From: RCIO01 sp040880025
GTDB lineage: Bacteria > Pseudomonadota > Alphaproteobacteria > Rhizobiales > Rhizobiaceae
DNA length: 64,000 nt
Assembly (NCBI GenBank): GCA_040880025.1
Contig: JBBDJD010000021.1
Coordinates: 177,316 to 241,315 of the forward strand
Direction of reading: 5' to 3'
Numbering within the stretch: the first letter of the stretch is position 1; the number at the start of each line of letters is the position of its first letter. Positions 8,981 to 20,569 of this stretch are shown one piece after another. The notes below the pieces were generated by a model. That model was not told the origin of the DNA and ran no database searches. It was given only the letters and a program-made list of their open reading frames with translations. Position numbers and translations under genes: made by a program.

Positions 8981-10899
8981 CAGTCCAGAACGCGGAAAGT
9001 GCCGGCGCGGCCCCGCGCAGATCCTGGCGATTCTCGGCATCGCAGGTGATCGTCAGCGTCGCCATCTTCATCCTGGCTCTGCTCGGCTTCCTGGCGATCT
9101 TCGCAGACGTGGTCACCCCCTATGACCCGCTGCGGCAGAACCTCATCAAGGCGCTGCAGGGTCCGTCCGCGCAGCATTGGCTCGGAACGGACGACCTCGG
9201 CAGGGATGTCCTGTCGCGGCTGATCTACGGTTGCCGCATCGCGGTCATCGCCGCGGCCGAAGCTACAACCATCGCGGTGGTGCTTGGAGTCCCAATCGGC
9301 CTTTTCATCGGCTATCGCGGCGGCTGGTGGGACTGGGTCGTGATGCGCGTCGTGGAGGCGATGGTCTCGATCCCCGGCATCATGGTGGCCATCGTCATCA
9401 TCGCCATTCTGGGTGCCGGCCTTCACCGGGCGATGATAGCGCTCGGCATATTGTTTTCCACTTCTTTCCTGCGGCTGGCGCGCGGCGTTGTCTTGGCCGA
9501 GCGCGAGGAAATCTATGTGCGCTCCGCCCGGGTCATCGGCGCATCGGACAATCGCATTCTGCTTCGGCACATCTTCCCGAACATCGCGCCGCCGCTGATC
9601 GTCCAGGTCACGCTGACGGTGGGTGCGGTGCTGTTGTCGGAAGCGGGACTCAGCTTCATCGGCCTCGGCGTTCAGCCGCCGCAGGCAAGCTGGGGCACGA
9701 TGCTGAACACGGCAGCGGCGTTCATGCAGTTGAACTGGTTCCTGTCGATCCCGCCCGGTATCGCGATCATTCTGACGGTGCTGTCCGTCAATCTTCTGGG
9801 CGACGTGCTGCGCGACTCGATCGGGCGGGGCATCGCAACGGATGCGTCGCCGCGCCAGGCCGCTACCGCGCAGGCGACTGAAGCGGCCAACGCCGCATTG
9901 CCGGCCGTGCTGCTGGAGATGCGCGACAACGAGGTGCTGCGGGTCGACGGCCTCGAAGTGGTAGTCGGCTCCGATCCGGGGCTTCCCATCATCACCGATC
10001 TGTCGTTCAGCATCGCGCGCGGCGAGACGCTGGGGCTGGTGGGCGAGTCCGGCAGCGGCAAGACGATGACCGGGCTGGCGATCCTTGGTCTGATGGGCAC
10101 GGCGCTCAGGACCACGAAGGGGCAGATCGTTCTTAACGGCACCGACCTGCGGTCTCTCAAACCCGCCGGGATGGAGAAGGTGCGCGGGGAGGAGGTGGCG
10201 ATGGTCTTCCAGGACCCAACGACCAGTCTCAACCCAGCATTCACGGTCGGCAGCCAGATCACAGAGGTGCTGCGCACCAAGCAGGGGCTTTCGCAAAAGC
10301 AGGCCTGGGACAAGACCGTGGCGCTGATCGAGCGCGTGGGCATCCCTCAGCCGGAGACGCGCGCCAAGGCCTATCCGCACGAACTCTCCGGCGGCATGGC
10401 GCAGCGCATCGCGATTGCCCGCGCGCTGAGCTGCAATCCGTCGCTGCTCATCGCCGACGAGCCGACGACCGCGCTCGACGTGACGGTGCAGCAGGAAATC
10501 CTCGACCTCTTCCGTGACCTGCAGGACGAGTTCGGGATGGCGGTCCTGTTCATCACCCACGACCTTGCCGTGGCGGCCGACATCTGTGACCGCATCAGCG
10601 TGATGTATGCGGGCGAGATGGTCGAAATGGCCGAGGTCCATACGCTGTTCGACAAGCCGCAGCACCCCTATACAGCAGGCCTCTTGAGCGCGATGCCGCA
10701 TGCCTCGAACCGCAACCCGCCGCTGCCGACGATCCGCGGCAACGTCCCGCGGCCGGGATCGTGGCCGTCCGGCTGCCGCTTCTCCAATCGCTGTGATTTC
10801 GCCATTGCGGCCTGCCAGCAGCGCATTCCCCTGACCGGTAGCGAACTGCTTGTGCGCTGCGTGCGCGCCGACGAACTCGACCTGAGGCCCGGAGCATGA
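8977..10899 (+). CDS. ABC transporter permease-ATPase fusion (DppC-DppD)
   Basis: This single 640-residue frame starts at GTG 8977, overlapping the previous stop. Residues about 1-290 are a DppC-type permease (LGTDDLGRDVLSRLIYG; coupling loop EEIYVRSARVIGASDNRILLRHIFPN). After a linker rich in Ala and Thr (TDASPRQAATAQATEAANAA), residues about 315-640 are a DppD-type ATPase with Walker A GESGSGKT, signature LSGGMAQR, Walker B LLIADEPTTALD, and the C-terminal oligopeptide-transporter extension (CRFSNRCDFAIAAC). An internal ATG at 9919 has a weak GGAG, but no stop separates the domains. Such fusions are known in this transporter family, so I read it as a genuine fusion rather than an error. Confidence 0.88.
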   Translation: MTVQNAESAGAAPRRSWRFSASQVIVSVAIFILALLGFLAIFADVVTPYDPLRQNLIKALQGPSAQHWLGTDDLGRDVLSRLIYGCRIAVIAAAEATTIAVVLGVPIGLFIGYRGGWWDWVVMRVVEAMVSIPGIMVAIVIIAILGAGLHRAMIALGILFSTSFLRLARGVVLAEREEIYVRSARVIGASDNRILLRHIFPNIAPPLIVQVTLTVGAVLLSEAGLSFIGLGVQPPQASWGTMLNTAAAFMQLNWFLSIPPGIAIILTVLSVNLLGDVLRDSIGRGIATDASPRQAATAQATEAANAALPAVLLEMRDNEVLRVDGLEVVVGSDPGLPIITDLSFSIARGETLGLVGESGSGKTMTGLAILGLMGTALRTTKGQIVLNGTDLRSLKPAGMEKVRGEEVAMVFQDPTTSLNPAFTVGSQITEVLRTKQGLSQKQAWDKTVALIERVGIPQPETRAKAYPHELSGGMAQRIAIARALSCNPSLLIADEPTTALDVTVQQEILDLFRDLQDEFGMAVLFITHDLAVAADICDRISVMYAGEMVEMAEVHTLFDKPQHPYTAGLLSAMPHASNRNPPLPTIRGNVPRPGSWPSGCRFSNRCDFAIAACQQRIPLTGSELLVRCVRADELDLRPGA

Positions 10900-11927
10900 C
10901 CGGTAAGCCGCTGCTCGAGATAACCGACCTGTCGGTGATCTATCGGGGCCGCTCGCTGCTCGGCTTCCACGGCAAGCCCTTCGTCGCCGTGAAGGGGGCC
11001 AACCTCTCTATCCGCGCGGGTGAGACGCTGGGGCTTGTGGGCGAATCCGGATCCGGCAAGTCTTCGATCGCCAACACGGTGCTCGGACTTGTACCGGCGT
11101 CGTCAGGATCCATGCGCTTCGGCGACCACGATCTCGTCGCCATGAAGACGCGATATCCCTCTGAGGTGCGCAACCAGATACAGGCGGTGTTCCAGGACCC
11201 GTATTCCTCGCTCAACCCATCGATGACGGTGGAAGACATCGTCACCGAACCGCTGCGCGTGCACACAACGATGAGCAAAGCCGAGCGGCGAGAGAGGGCG
11301 GTCGAACTCCTTAGGCTAGTGTCGCTTCAGGAGGAACACCTGTTGCGCCACCCGCATCAGTTCTCGGGCGGGCAGCGCCAGCGCATCGCCATTGCATCGG
11401 CGCTCGCGCTGCAGCCGAAGCTGATCGTGCTCGACGAGCCGGTGAGTGCGCTCGACGTGTCGACGCAGAACCAGATCATCAACCTGCTCTATGAGCGCCG
11501 CAATGCGCTCGGCATCGCCTACCTGCTGATTGCCCACGACCTGGCGCTCGTGCACCACATCTCGGATCGCATCGCGGTCATGTATCTCGGTCACATCGTG
11601 GAAGAAGGTCCGTCCGACCGGGTCTACAAGCACCCCGCGCATCCCTACACCAAGGCGCTGCTTGAGGCAGTGCCGCTGCTCGATCCCGAGCGCCAGCGCG
11701 CGCGCCGGGCGAGCCGCAAGCTACAGCCGGCGCACGACACCCAGCGGGTCGCCGATGTGGGCTGTCCCTACAAGAACCGATGTCCGCTGGTGATGCCGCG
11801 ATGTCGGACGGAATTGCCGCCGGCATATCCGGTCTCAGGCGGCGGTGTGGCCAACTGTTTTCTGTTCGCGCCAGAGGTGGTGGCGGCTGAGACGAGGGCG
11901 CCCAATCGGGAGCGGATCGCCTCATGA
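10896..11927 (+). CDS. ABC transporter ATP-binding protein, DppF/OppF type
   Basis: This 343-residue ATPase is the partner of the fused DppD domain. It carries Walker A GESGSGKS near residues 48-55, signature FSGGQRQR, Walker B LIVLDEPVSALD, the switch His in LIAHDLALVHH, and the Cys-rich C-terminal extension (GCPYKNRCPLVMPRC) typical of peptide importers. Its ATG overlaps the preceding stop by four bases (ATGA), and its own stop overlaps the next start, so the block from 8036 to 12886 is translated as a coupled operon. Confidence 0.93.
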   Translation: MTGKPLLEITDLSVIYRGRSLLGFHGKPFVAVKGANLSIRAGETLGLVGESGSGKSSIANTVLGLVPASSGSMRFGDHDLVAMKTRYPSEVRNQIQAVFQDPYSSLNPSMTVEDIVTEPLRVHTTMSKAERRERAVELLRLVSLQEEHLLRHPHQFSGGQRQRIAIASALALQPKLIVLDEPVSALDVSTQNQIINLLYERRNALGIAYLLIAHDLALVHHISDRIAVMYLGHIVEEGPSDRVYKHPAHPYTKALLEAVPLLDPERQRARRASRKLQPAHDTQRVADVGCPYKNRCPLVMPRCRTELPPAYPVSGGGVANCFLFAPEVVAAETRAPNRERIAS

Positions 11928-12886
11928 CGGAACTGCCCCACTATCCCGCAGACCGCAGGACCATGGGGATCAAGGTCCGCGACGACCTCGCGCCGGCGGG
12001 CCTTGCCGATATCTCGCCGCTGCCGCTCGTGTGCCGCTGGCCAGAGAACGGCGTGCTCAAGGGATTCGCGATCTTCTGCCATGGCCTCAGCGCCAGCGGG
12101 CGGCACTATGCCGAGATATGCAGCCACTGGGCTTCTCACGGCTACCTTGTCATCAACCCGACATTCCCCGACTGGGTCGATGCGGTGGCGAAGGCGGAAC
12201 CTGAGCTCGGCTATGAACCCGGCGGCGAAGGTCTCGCCTGGGCCGTCCATCCGAAGATGCGGGCGCGGCTTTTCGAGATACTGCACACACCGGAACACTG
12301 GTTGGCGCGCATAGAGATCGTGCGCCTGGTCATGGACAATCTCGAAACGATCTTCGAGCAAACCTGTGGCACACAACCGGCGCCGATCAAGAGCGCGATC
12401 ACCGGCCATTCATTCGGCGCGTACACCTCGCAGCTAATCGCCGGTGCGGAGATCGACGTACCGGACAAGGGGGCGGTGAATTTCAAGGATGAGAGGTTTT
12501 CTGCCGCGATCCTGCTCAGCGCGCAGGGGCGTGACCAGCAGGGTCTGCGCCAGGGGTCGTGGGACGGAATCTCGGGGCCGATGCTCAACGTGACCGGCAC
12601 ACGCGACGGCGGTGCGAAGGGGCAAGACTGGCACTGGAAGGTGGAGCCATTCGAGTTCGCGCCGCCGGGCGACAAATATCTCGCACTGTTGACCGATGCC
12701 GACCACTACCTCGGCGGGATCGCTGTGCCGCAACAGATGCCGGTACCTACCCACTTGGACGCGGTCCTGCAGATCACTCTGGCCTTTTTGGATGCTTATC
12801 TGACGACTGACAAGGACGCTAAGGATTGGCTTTCATCCATCGTGGACAAGGTCGGCGGCTGCCCCTTGGTGTTTAGGCGCAAATAG
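11924..12886 (+). CDS. alpha/beta hydrolase, dienelactone-hydrolase/PAF-acetylhydrolase-like
   Basis: This cytosolic protein of about 320 residues has an alpha/beta-hydrolase core: an oxyanion strand AIFCHGLSASGRHY, the nucleophile elbow GHSFGAYTSQL (Ser nucleophile), and a late DADHYLGG segment that would supply the catalytic His. There is no signal peptide. The ATG overlaps the ATPase stop (ATGA), placing it last in the CaiB/ABC operon. It probably hydrolyses an ester, lactone or amide in the imported substrate before or after CoA transfer. The length and the 'shallow' match to chlorophyllase/PAF-acetylhydrolase-like enzymes leave the exact reaction open. Confidence 0.78.
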   Translation: MTELPHYPADRRTMGIKVRDDLAPAGLADISPLPLVCRWPENGVLKGFAIFCHGLSASGRHYAEICSHWASHGYLVINPTFPDWVDAVAKAEPELGYEPGGEGLAWAVHPKMRARLFEILHTPEHWLARIEIVRLVMDNLETIFEQTCGTQPAPIKSAITGHSFGAYTSQLIAGAEIDVPDKGAVNFKDERFSAAILLSAQGRDQQGLRQGSWDGISGPMLNVTGTRDGGAKGQDWHWKVEPFEFAPPGDKYLALLTDADHYLGGIAVPQQMPVPTHLDAVLQITLAFLDAYLTTDKDAKDWLSSIVDKVGGCPLVFRRK

Positions 12887-13651
12887 CAGGAGAACCCACG
12901 GGGAACATGGCGATGGTGCGCACGCCACAACGTTCGGCTCGCATGCGGTCGCTGGCGAGACTTGCCCAACACGGGATGAGCACCGGGAGATAGAAACGCC
13001 GACCAGGAAATCAGCGGATCCGCATGATCCGGATATGTGCTCCGAGCAAGGAGCAAGCGCGCTCGGCGTGCAAGCGATCGAGCACAATTGTCAACGGCGG
13101 AGCAATTCCAGGCCACCGCGGCGGGCTCGATCAGGAACACATATGTCTCAACGAGGGCTTCTGCCCCGTTGCCGAGGCGACCGAATCTCCGTGGCATCCG
13201 GTATCTCGTAGAGCCGCGCTGCGGCGCGACCTAGACGGCAGCTCTGCGCCTTCATGTCGGACATGTAGGCTACTTTGCCACTTCCCGTTAGCAGACATTT
13301 GCCTGCACGCCGTTGAAGGTTGCGGGCTGAGCGGACATACAGTCAAATTCTGGCTCCGACCCCTCGCGGACATCCTCAGTTGGGAATCCGATGACGGGAG
13401 AACGGCCCTTGCAGACGTTCACCAGCCAGCACGACCCTCGGCGGGATTATCCTGCTAGCCGCGCAGCTACAACGCGTTCTGGTCAATCCGGCTTCGGCCA
13501 CTGCCTTCGGCCGGTTGATGGCTGCAACGCTGGCCGCTACTTCGTTGTCGCTGCTAGTGACCTGATCGAATCCTCACAAGCCTGGTCCTCATCGTTATCA
13601 TTCAAATGCTCTCCCGAGGGCTACTTTTGCAGGTGACGCTTCTGCTGGTTT
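12887..13651. other. intergenic decay region, no convincing gene
   Basis: This 760-base stretch follows the hydrolase operon. Frames on both strands are short and Arg/Ser-rich. One minus-strand frame (from about 13197) starts MPRRFGRLGNGAEALVETYVF, which looks somewhat protein-like but matches no family I know and soon degrades. The stretch lies beside repeat copy C, a resolvase fragment and an IS3-type fragment, so it is probably remnant mobile DNA. Confidence 0.35.
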
Positions 13652-13710
13652 AACGCGCACTTCCGCCAATCGAGGGGTAAGGGGTGGTCCCCATTGACCC
13701 GGGTGACCAG
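13652..13710 (+). repeat. 59-bp repeat, copy C (paired with 43392-43450)
   Basis: The segment starts AACGCGCAC and contains CGAGGGGTAAGGGG and CCCCATTGAC. It matches 43392-43450 in the same orientation with 5 differences in 59 bases by hand count. It resembles the kind of sequence found near the ends of rhizobial insertion sequences (inference; no intact element is attached). The two copies are about 29.7 kb apart. Confidence 0.65.
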
Positions 13711-13807
13711 AGATAGGGCGCTTGAAGGGTGGTCGACGCGGACTGAGGCGGGCTCAATACTTGAACTGCTCAGTTTCGCCAGGGCCGCTCAGGCAGGTTT
13801 CTCCCGC

Positions 13808-13933
13808 CTATAAATGGGCCTTTTCGACCTCCTGAAGCCGCGCAAGCACATTGCGAACATTCGACACCTGCCAGCGGCCACCGCGAGCCGATCGCACGCC
13901 TCGCTCGTTGAGCGCGCTATGCCGCGATAGCTG
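13808..13933 (-). pseudogene. serine recombinase/resolvase, C-terminal fragment
   Basis: The minus-strand frame ending at TAG 13808-13810 reads ...HSALNERGVRSARGGRW, followed by QVSNVRNVLARL. This matches the C-terminal helix-turn-helix of resolvase/invertase-type serine recombinases, which usually have an 'LNxRGIxTARGGxW...VxxxLxRL' pattern. The catalytic domain is absent: upstream the frame becomes unrelated. It is a relic of a mobile element in the debris zone between the ABC operon and the autotransporter. The fragment start is approximate. Confidence 0.55.
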
Positions 13934-14084
13934 TGATGCCGGGGCGCAGATTGGACTTAATCGCCGGTCGGGTCGCTTCGGCAAAGCGCGGATCGACGAA
14001 AAATGAGTGCCATCTGAACCTTTCGCTTCTTCGCTGCGACACATACAAGCAATTGAGGAACTCTCGCCCAAGGAAGGAACGACC

Positions 14085-14387
14085 ATGCGTCGGGGATCGA
14101 TGGAAACAAGCGCACTTGCAGCAGTAGCGATCATGTTTACGGTGTCCGCCATAGACATCGCTGTCGCGAATGAGGGAGGAGGTAGCGGTGGGGAAACCTC
14201 CAGCTACGCCGATACGTTCAAGAAACCGAGCGGCAATGTGAACACTGCGACGCCGAAGCGGAAACCATTTTTGCTGCCGACTGGTCGCACCCCAATACTC
14301 TCGAAAATATTCCGTTCCCGTGCGGAGGAAAAGTCTAAACGTCGTACATTAATCTTCATCACGCCTCATGTGGACAGGTCACCATAA
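14085..14387 (+). CDS. small exported protein with secretin-like C-terminal tail
   Basis: This is a 100-residue protein. The ATG at 14085 follows AGGAAGGA with 6-base spacing, clearly better than the upstream in-frame ATG at 14007. Residues about 8-28 form a signal peptide (LAAVAIMFTVSAIDIAVANE). A Gly/Ser/Thr-rich linker follows. Residues 68-96 contain TPILSKIFRSR and then TLIFITPHV, which closely resembles the last beta-strands of type II/IV secretins ('IPxLGxLFRS...K...LxIFITPxI'). A normal secretin is over 400 residues, so this is either a strongly reduced relative or a remnant that regained an export signal. No secretion genes are nearby. The resemblance is by eye only. Confidence 0.5.
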   Translation: MRRGSMETSALAAVAIMFTVSAIDIAVANEGGGSGGETSSYADTFKKPSGNVNTATPKRKPFLLPTGRTPILSKIFRSRAEEKSKRRTLIFITPHVDRSP

Positions 14388-14501
14388 GCACATACTACCA
14401 CGCTGTCCGTCGTCAGAACATTTGGCGCTGATGGCTGCTTGATTGAGCGGAGTGTCGGCCTCGATTTTGGATTGATGTTAAGCGGCGAGCTTGCGGTGTT
14501 G

Positions 14502-15020
14502 CTAGCGGCGGAGTTCGATTGTCTGTTGTTTGATCCTTTCCCTTTGTTCAACGATGGCTGCGGCTCTGCCGAAGTAGGCGTCCGCCGGCGTGACGTTGCC
14601 GAGGCTCTCGTGATAGCGGCTATGATTGTAGTGCTCGATGAAGGTTACGATCTGGCGTTCGAGATCGCCCGGAAGGAAGTAGTTCTCCAGCAGGATGCGG
14701 TTCTTGAGCGTCTGATGCCAACGCTCGATCTTGCCCTGGGTCTGCGGATGAAGCGCCGCGCCGCGGACATGGCTCATGCCGTTGGCGTCGATCCATTCGG
14801 CCAATTCGGTGGCGATGTAAGACGGGCCGTTGTCGCTGAGCAGTTTTGGCTTGTGCAGCACTCTGGCGCTGTCGCAGCCTGAAGTCGTGAGCGCCAGTTC
14901 CAGCGTGTCGGTGACGTCCTCTGCGCGCATGGTCGTGCACAGCTTCCAGGCGATGATGTAGCGGGAGAAGTCGTCGAGCACGGTCGACAGATAGACCCAC
15001 TGCTCCGTGGTCGAACGTTC
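14502..15020 (-). pseudogene. IS3-type transposase, 5'-truncated (integrase core)
   Basis: The frame reads WVYLSTVLDDFSRYIIAWKL, later LLSDNGPSYIATELAEW, GKIERWHQTLKN and HYNHSRYHESLGNVTPADAY. These are the second Asp and the Glu of the rve/DDE core plus the conserved end of IS3-family OrfB proteins. Upstream, a TAG at 15021-15023 cuts the frame, and the segment with the first catalytic Asp and the DNA-binding part is missing. The sequence beyond 15020 is unrelated, so the element was broken at its 5' side. No terminal inverted repeat could be identified with confidence near 14430-14500. Confidence 0.8.
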
Positions 15021-15385
15021 CTATGGTGAAGTCCGACCTTCTCGAAAGGATTTTCGCAACCCGAGGCAGTGAACTCTTCGTCATTGACACCATTGAAAAG
15101 GCTGCGCGATGGAGCATCGAATTGATCGGCGTCAGCTATCCAGAAAAGATTGATGAGGCCCGTGCTTACTACGCCTGTGAAAACACATTGCAGTGGCAGG
15201 TCGGGCTGCACGACGAGCCCCTGAGCTTCACCCGGCTTTCATTGCAAGTCTCATGGTCCAAGCCGCATTCCTTTCGGTTTTCTCGTCCGGGCGCAGAGTC
15301 TCAGTTCTATAGCGTCACGAGCCACAAGGCGGGATATGCGGGGGCTGGCTGTTTCGCTGACGTGAGAACAGGACGATCTAGGAAG
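15021..15385. other. unassigned sequence between IS3 and ialB fragments
   Basis: A plus-strand frame from ATG 15023 begins MVKSDLLERIFATRGSELFV and continues protein-like for about 75 residues before running into antisense of the ialB fragment and the autotransporter end. It has no good ribosome site and I recognise no family. It may be a remnant gene truncated by the same rearrangement that broke its neighbours. Confidence 0.3.
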
Positions 15386-15547
15386 GATCCAGCTCTCCAA
15401 GTCCGAAAGGGAGATCGAAAAGGTGACGTCCTGGCAGCCGTCGTTAGCGGTTGTGGCGATCTTCAGTGCATCTCCCTCCCTGAGCGCCGTGATGGTCACT
15501 GCGTCGAAAGCGATTGGCACGAAGCATCCGGCCGGCGATTGTCCCAC
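15386..15547 (-). pseudogene. ialB: invasion-associated locus B (IalB) protein, internal fragment
   Basis: The minus-strand frame reads GQSPAGCFVPIAFDAVTITA, then LREGDALKIAT and DVTFSISLS. This is the characteristic C-terminal half of the IalB family (periplasmic proteins common in Hyphomicrobiales), including the conserved Cys in AGCFVPI. The N-terminal half is missing because the autotransporter stop lies about 20 bases upstream, and the C-terminal residues after SISLS diverge. It is a dead fragment trapped between two rearrangement points. Confidence 0.6.
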
Positions 15548-15563
15548 GTGAGAACGCCAGTGG

Positions 15564-18281
<2,718 letters not shown>

Positions 18282-19484
18282 TGCTCCAATCCCTGGACCG
18301 GCCGGCCCACGCGCCGGCAAACGGCCGCCGCCGCCCATGGGACGATCAACCCGCCACGATTTGGCGCTTGTCGCAACCCGTTGGCGACGGCTTCCGACCG
18401 GCGTGGCGCCTTCGCCGCAGGCGTCGATCCAGTTGGCGTAAGCCTTGCCACAAGCGGCAGGCGTACAACGGTGGCTGTATTCCCAGCGTGCGTGGCGCAC
18501 CGCCCTTCGTTCGAGAAAATCGGCAACGTGTTCGACCGACGGCGCCGACGGATCGACAAAGCAAGCGTGGCGCGAGTAGAGCTCGCGGTGCACCGGAATA
18601 TCGGAGAGAATCAGTGGCGTGCCGTGAATGGCGGCTTCCGCTGCCGCCATATTGAAGCCTTCGGATCGCGACAGCGTCACAAAGGCACGGGCCCGTTGAA
18701 ACAATCCGTCCAATACGGGACGCGGGACATGACCGAGATGGCGGACGCGCGCGCGAACCTCGTCGGGTAGCACCGCCAGGTCTCTCTGAAACTTCTCGTC
18801 ACCATGGCCGGTGACGTAAAGCTTGAGCTCAGGCGCCCGCTCGGACAGGCCTGCAAAAAACGCAAGCAGCCCTACAAAATTCTTATGCGGAAAGTGATGC
18901 GCCGCCGTCAGTAGGAACGGATCGACAGATTCAGCGGGGAGGCGCACCTTGGCGCGCTTAACCGGATTATAGATCACCGTGTGACGGCGTGGTGTGCCGA
19001 ATTGGGCGATGTACTGTTCTTGGGTCGTGCGGCTGACGAAAACGATCAAGTCGGCATTTTCACGCGTCTGCGCGAAAGTCCGGTGCAACCACCTTCGCCG
19101 CTCGGCATTGAAATGCTCAGGCAGACGCACGAACTGCACGTCGTGGATCACATTGACGATGCGCGGGCCGGCATCGCGATCCGTTTTCGCAATAGGGGAC
19201 TGGAAATTCGGAATGAAGAAGATGGAATCGGGATCGGCAGCGGCCAACAGTTCGGCGGCCCGCTTCTCGCGGTCGAGATAGGGCATGCTCGCATCCGGCC
19301 CGCCAAGGCACGCTATCGCGTCGCGCGCCGATATCAATCGGCGCCCGTATCGCCGCTTCAATTGCCGGAAAAGACGCTGCGAGAATTCCGCGACCCCGCC
19401 GACAGCCGGATAATCATGAACGATGTCAAAATAGTAGATCGGACGACACTTCAACGATGAAAGATGATCGACGCCGGACGGCAT
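18282..19484 (-). CDS. glycosyltransferase, GT4-like, in continuous frame with autotransporter
   Basis: This retaining GT-B type enzyme has about 375 residues plus a linker. The start at ATG 19484 follows GGGGAG. Early YYFDIVHDYPAVGGVAEFSQ is the GT4 donor-side glycine loop. Later come HHFPHKNFVGLLAFF and the C-terminal motif SRSEGFNMAAAEAAIHGTPLI with the conserved Glu that binds the nucleotide sugar. The domain should end near ANWIDACGEG, but no stop codon follows. About 30 residues of non-homologous sequence run directly into the autotransporter's signal peptide at residue 402. It probably transfers a sugar in surface polysaccharide or adhesin glycosylation. The end coordinate given is where the autotransporter's own ATG begins. 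Confidence 0.8.
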
Positions 19485-19651
19485 GTTTTCACTCCCCGCG
19501 AATTCGTTTTCAGGTCATGCCCTGGAAATCTATTTCCCGAGCGCGCTCAGATATTTCCTACAGGCGAGCCCATGGCGCGTTTTGACAAAGTTTGACCCTA
19601 TCCCAGCCGCTTTCTAAGGTAGAGCCGACTCGCCACAGAAGAAGGCAAGAC
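19485..19651. promoter_or_regulatory. divergent intergenic region between glycosyltransferase and winged-helix gene
   Basis: The 167 bases separate two divergent genes. A TTGACA hexamer occurs at 19582-19587, followed by a close repeat TTTGACAAAGTTTGAC. A clear -10 element is not evident. A TTG in-frame start at 19592 exists for the regulator, but the GTG at 19652 has the better ribosome site (GAAGAAGG, 6-base gap). The region is the likely control point for both genes. Confidence 0.35.
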
Positions 19652-20569
19652 GTGCGGCCCGAAAATTCAATCGCCTCCGACATTCGGTTTTCCAAAACCG
19701 CCCTCATGGCTGAAGCCGAGGCAATTGCCCGTCACCCCGCCTTTCTTAAGGCCGTGGAACGCTGGGGCGACCCGTCGCTGGACGTGTTCGACGGGCACCC
19801 AAGAGACGCCAAGCTGATCTGTCAGACGGCCCGCTATGTGACCTTGTTCTTTATCCTGCACCTGCACGCCAGCGCCGATCCGGACGACCCAAACGGCGGC
19901 GCCAGCGTGGGGCGGGTCCAGGCATGCGTGCAAGCGAGCGGCTTCGGCAGCGCCAGTTGGGTCAAGCTGGCAATGCGCACCTTTCACCGCAGCAACCTGA
20001 TCGAGGCGATGCCGGCCGGTCAGGACAGGCGGCTACGGCGCTACCGTCCCAGCACGCATTTTCTGGCTCTGGGCCGGGAGGTCCTCGAACGGGGGCTGGA
20101 GATCGTCGCCCTGGTGCGCGCCCTGCCCGCGAGCCCCCGCGACCTGGCCGGTTTTCCAGGTGTCGTGGAGAATATCGCGCGCGTCACGGTCGACACCTAT
20201 GAGCAGGACGGTTTCACCAATCTTGAAATCTTCCCGGAGATCACGGCCTTCCTGCAACGCGATTTCGGTCATCTGATCCTGTCGCATCTGGTGCGGACGC
20301 TTCGGGACGATCCGCGATTGGGGCCTGTTGCCCATGTGCCGGTGGGAGTCCTGTCGGAGCGGTTTGGCGTGTCCCGCGCCCATGTCCGCAATGTGCTGCA
20401 GATGGCCGAAGGGTTGGGCCTGCTGGAGCGGCAGGCCAGAGGCGGGCGGCACCTGGTCCGCCTGTCGCCGCACTTCGCCGATCTGTGCCGCCAGTGGGTG
20501 GCTATAGACCTGGCCTGGCTGGGTTACCTGGCCGAGGGCGCCTATGTTCACGCGCGGCGGCGGCGTTAG
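19652..20569 (+). CDS. winged-helix DNA-binding protein (uncharacterised regulator)
   Basis: This protein of about 305 residues starts at GTG 19652. The N-terminal two thirds are helical and unassigned (SIASDIRFSKTALMAEAEAI, with HPAFLKAVERWGDPS). Around residues 225-275 is a winged-helix pattern: VPVGVLSERFGVSRAHVRNV, LQMAEGLGLLERQARGGRH, then LVRLSP, as in GntR/MarR-like folds. It is transcribed divergently from the glycosyltransferase-autotransporter unit and may regulate it. There is no receiver or kinase domain. I do not recognise a named family. Confidence 0.6.
   Translation: MRPENSIASDIRFSKTALMAEAEAIARHPAFLKAVERWGDPSLDVFDGHPRDAKLICQTARYVTLFFILHLHASADPDDPNGGASVGRVQACVQASGFGSASWVKLAMRTFHRSNLIEAMPAGQDRRLRRYRPSTHFLALGREVLERGLEIVALVRALPASPRDLAGFPGVVENIARVTVDTYEQDGFTNLEIFPEITAFLQRDFGHLILSHLVRTLRDDPRLGPVAHVPVGVLSERFGVSRAHVRNVLQMAEGLGLLERQARGGRHLVRLSPHFADLCRQWVAIDLAWLGYLAEGAYVHARRRR

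Noticed and set aside
8944..10701. 585-codon open frame antisense to the permease-ATPase gene
   Set aside because: Composition is His/Arg/Asp-rich shadow sequence; the plus strand has unmistakable ABC motifs over the same bases.
13808..14158. 116-codon minus-strand frame as an intact gene
   Set aside because: Only the last 40 residues resemble a resolvase tail; the rest is antisense to the leader of the small secretin-tail gene.
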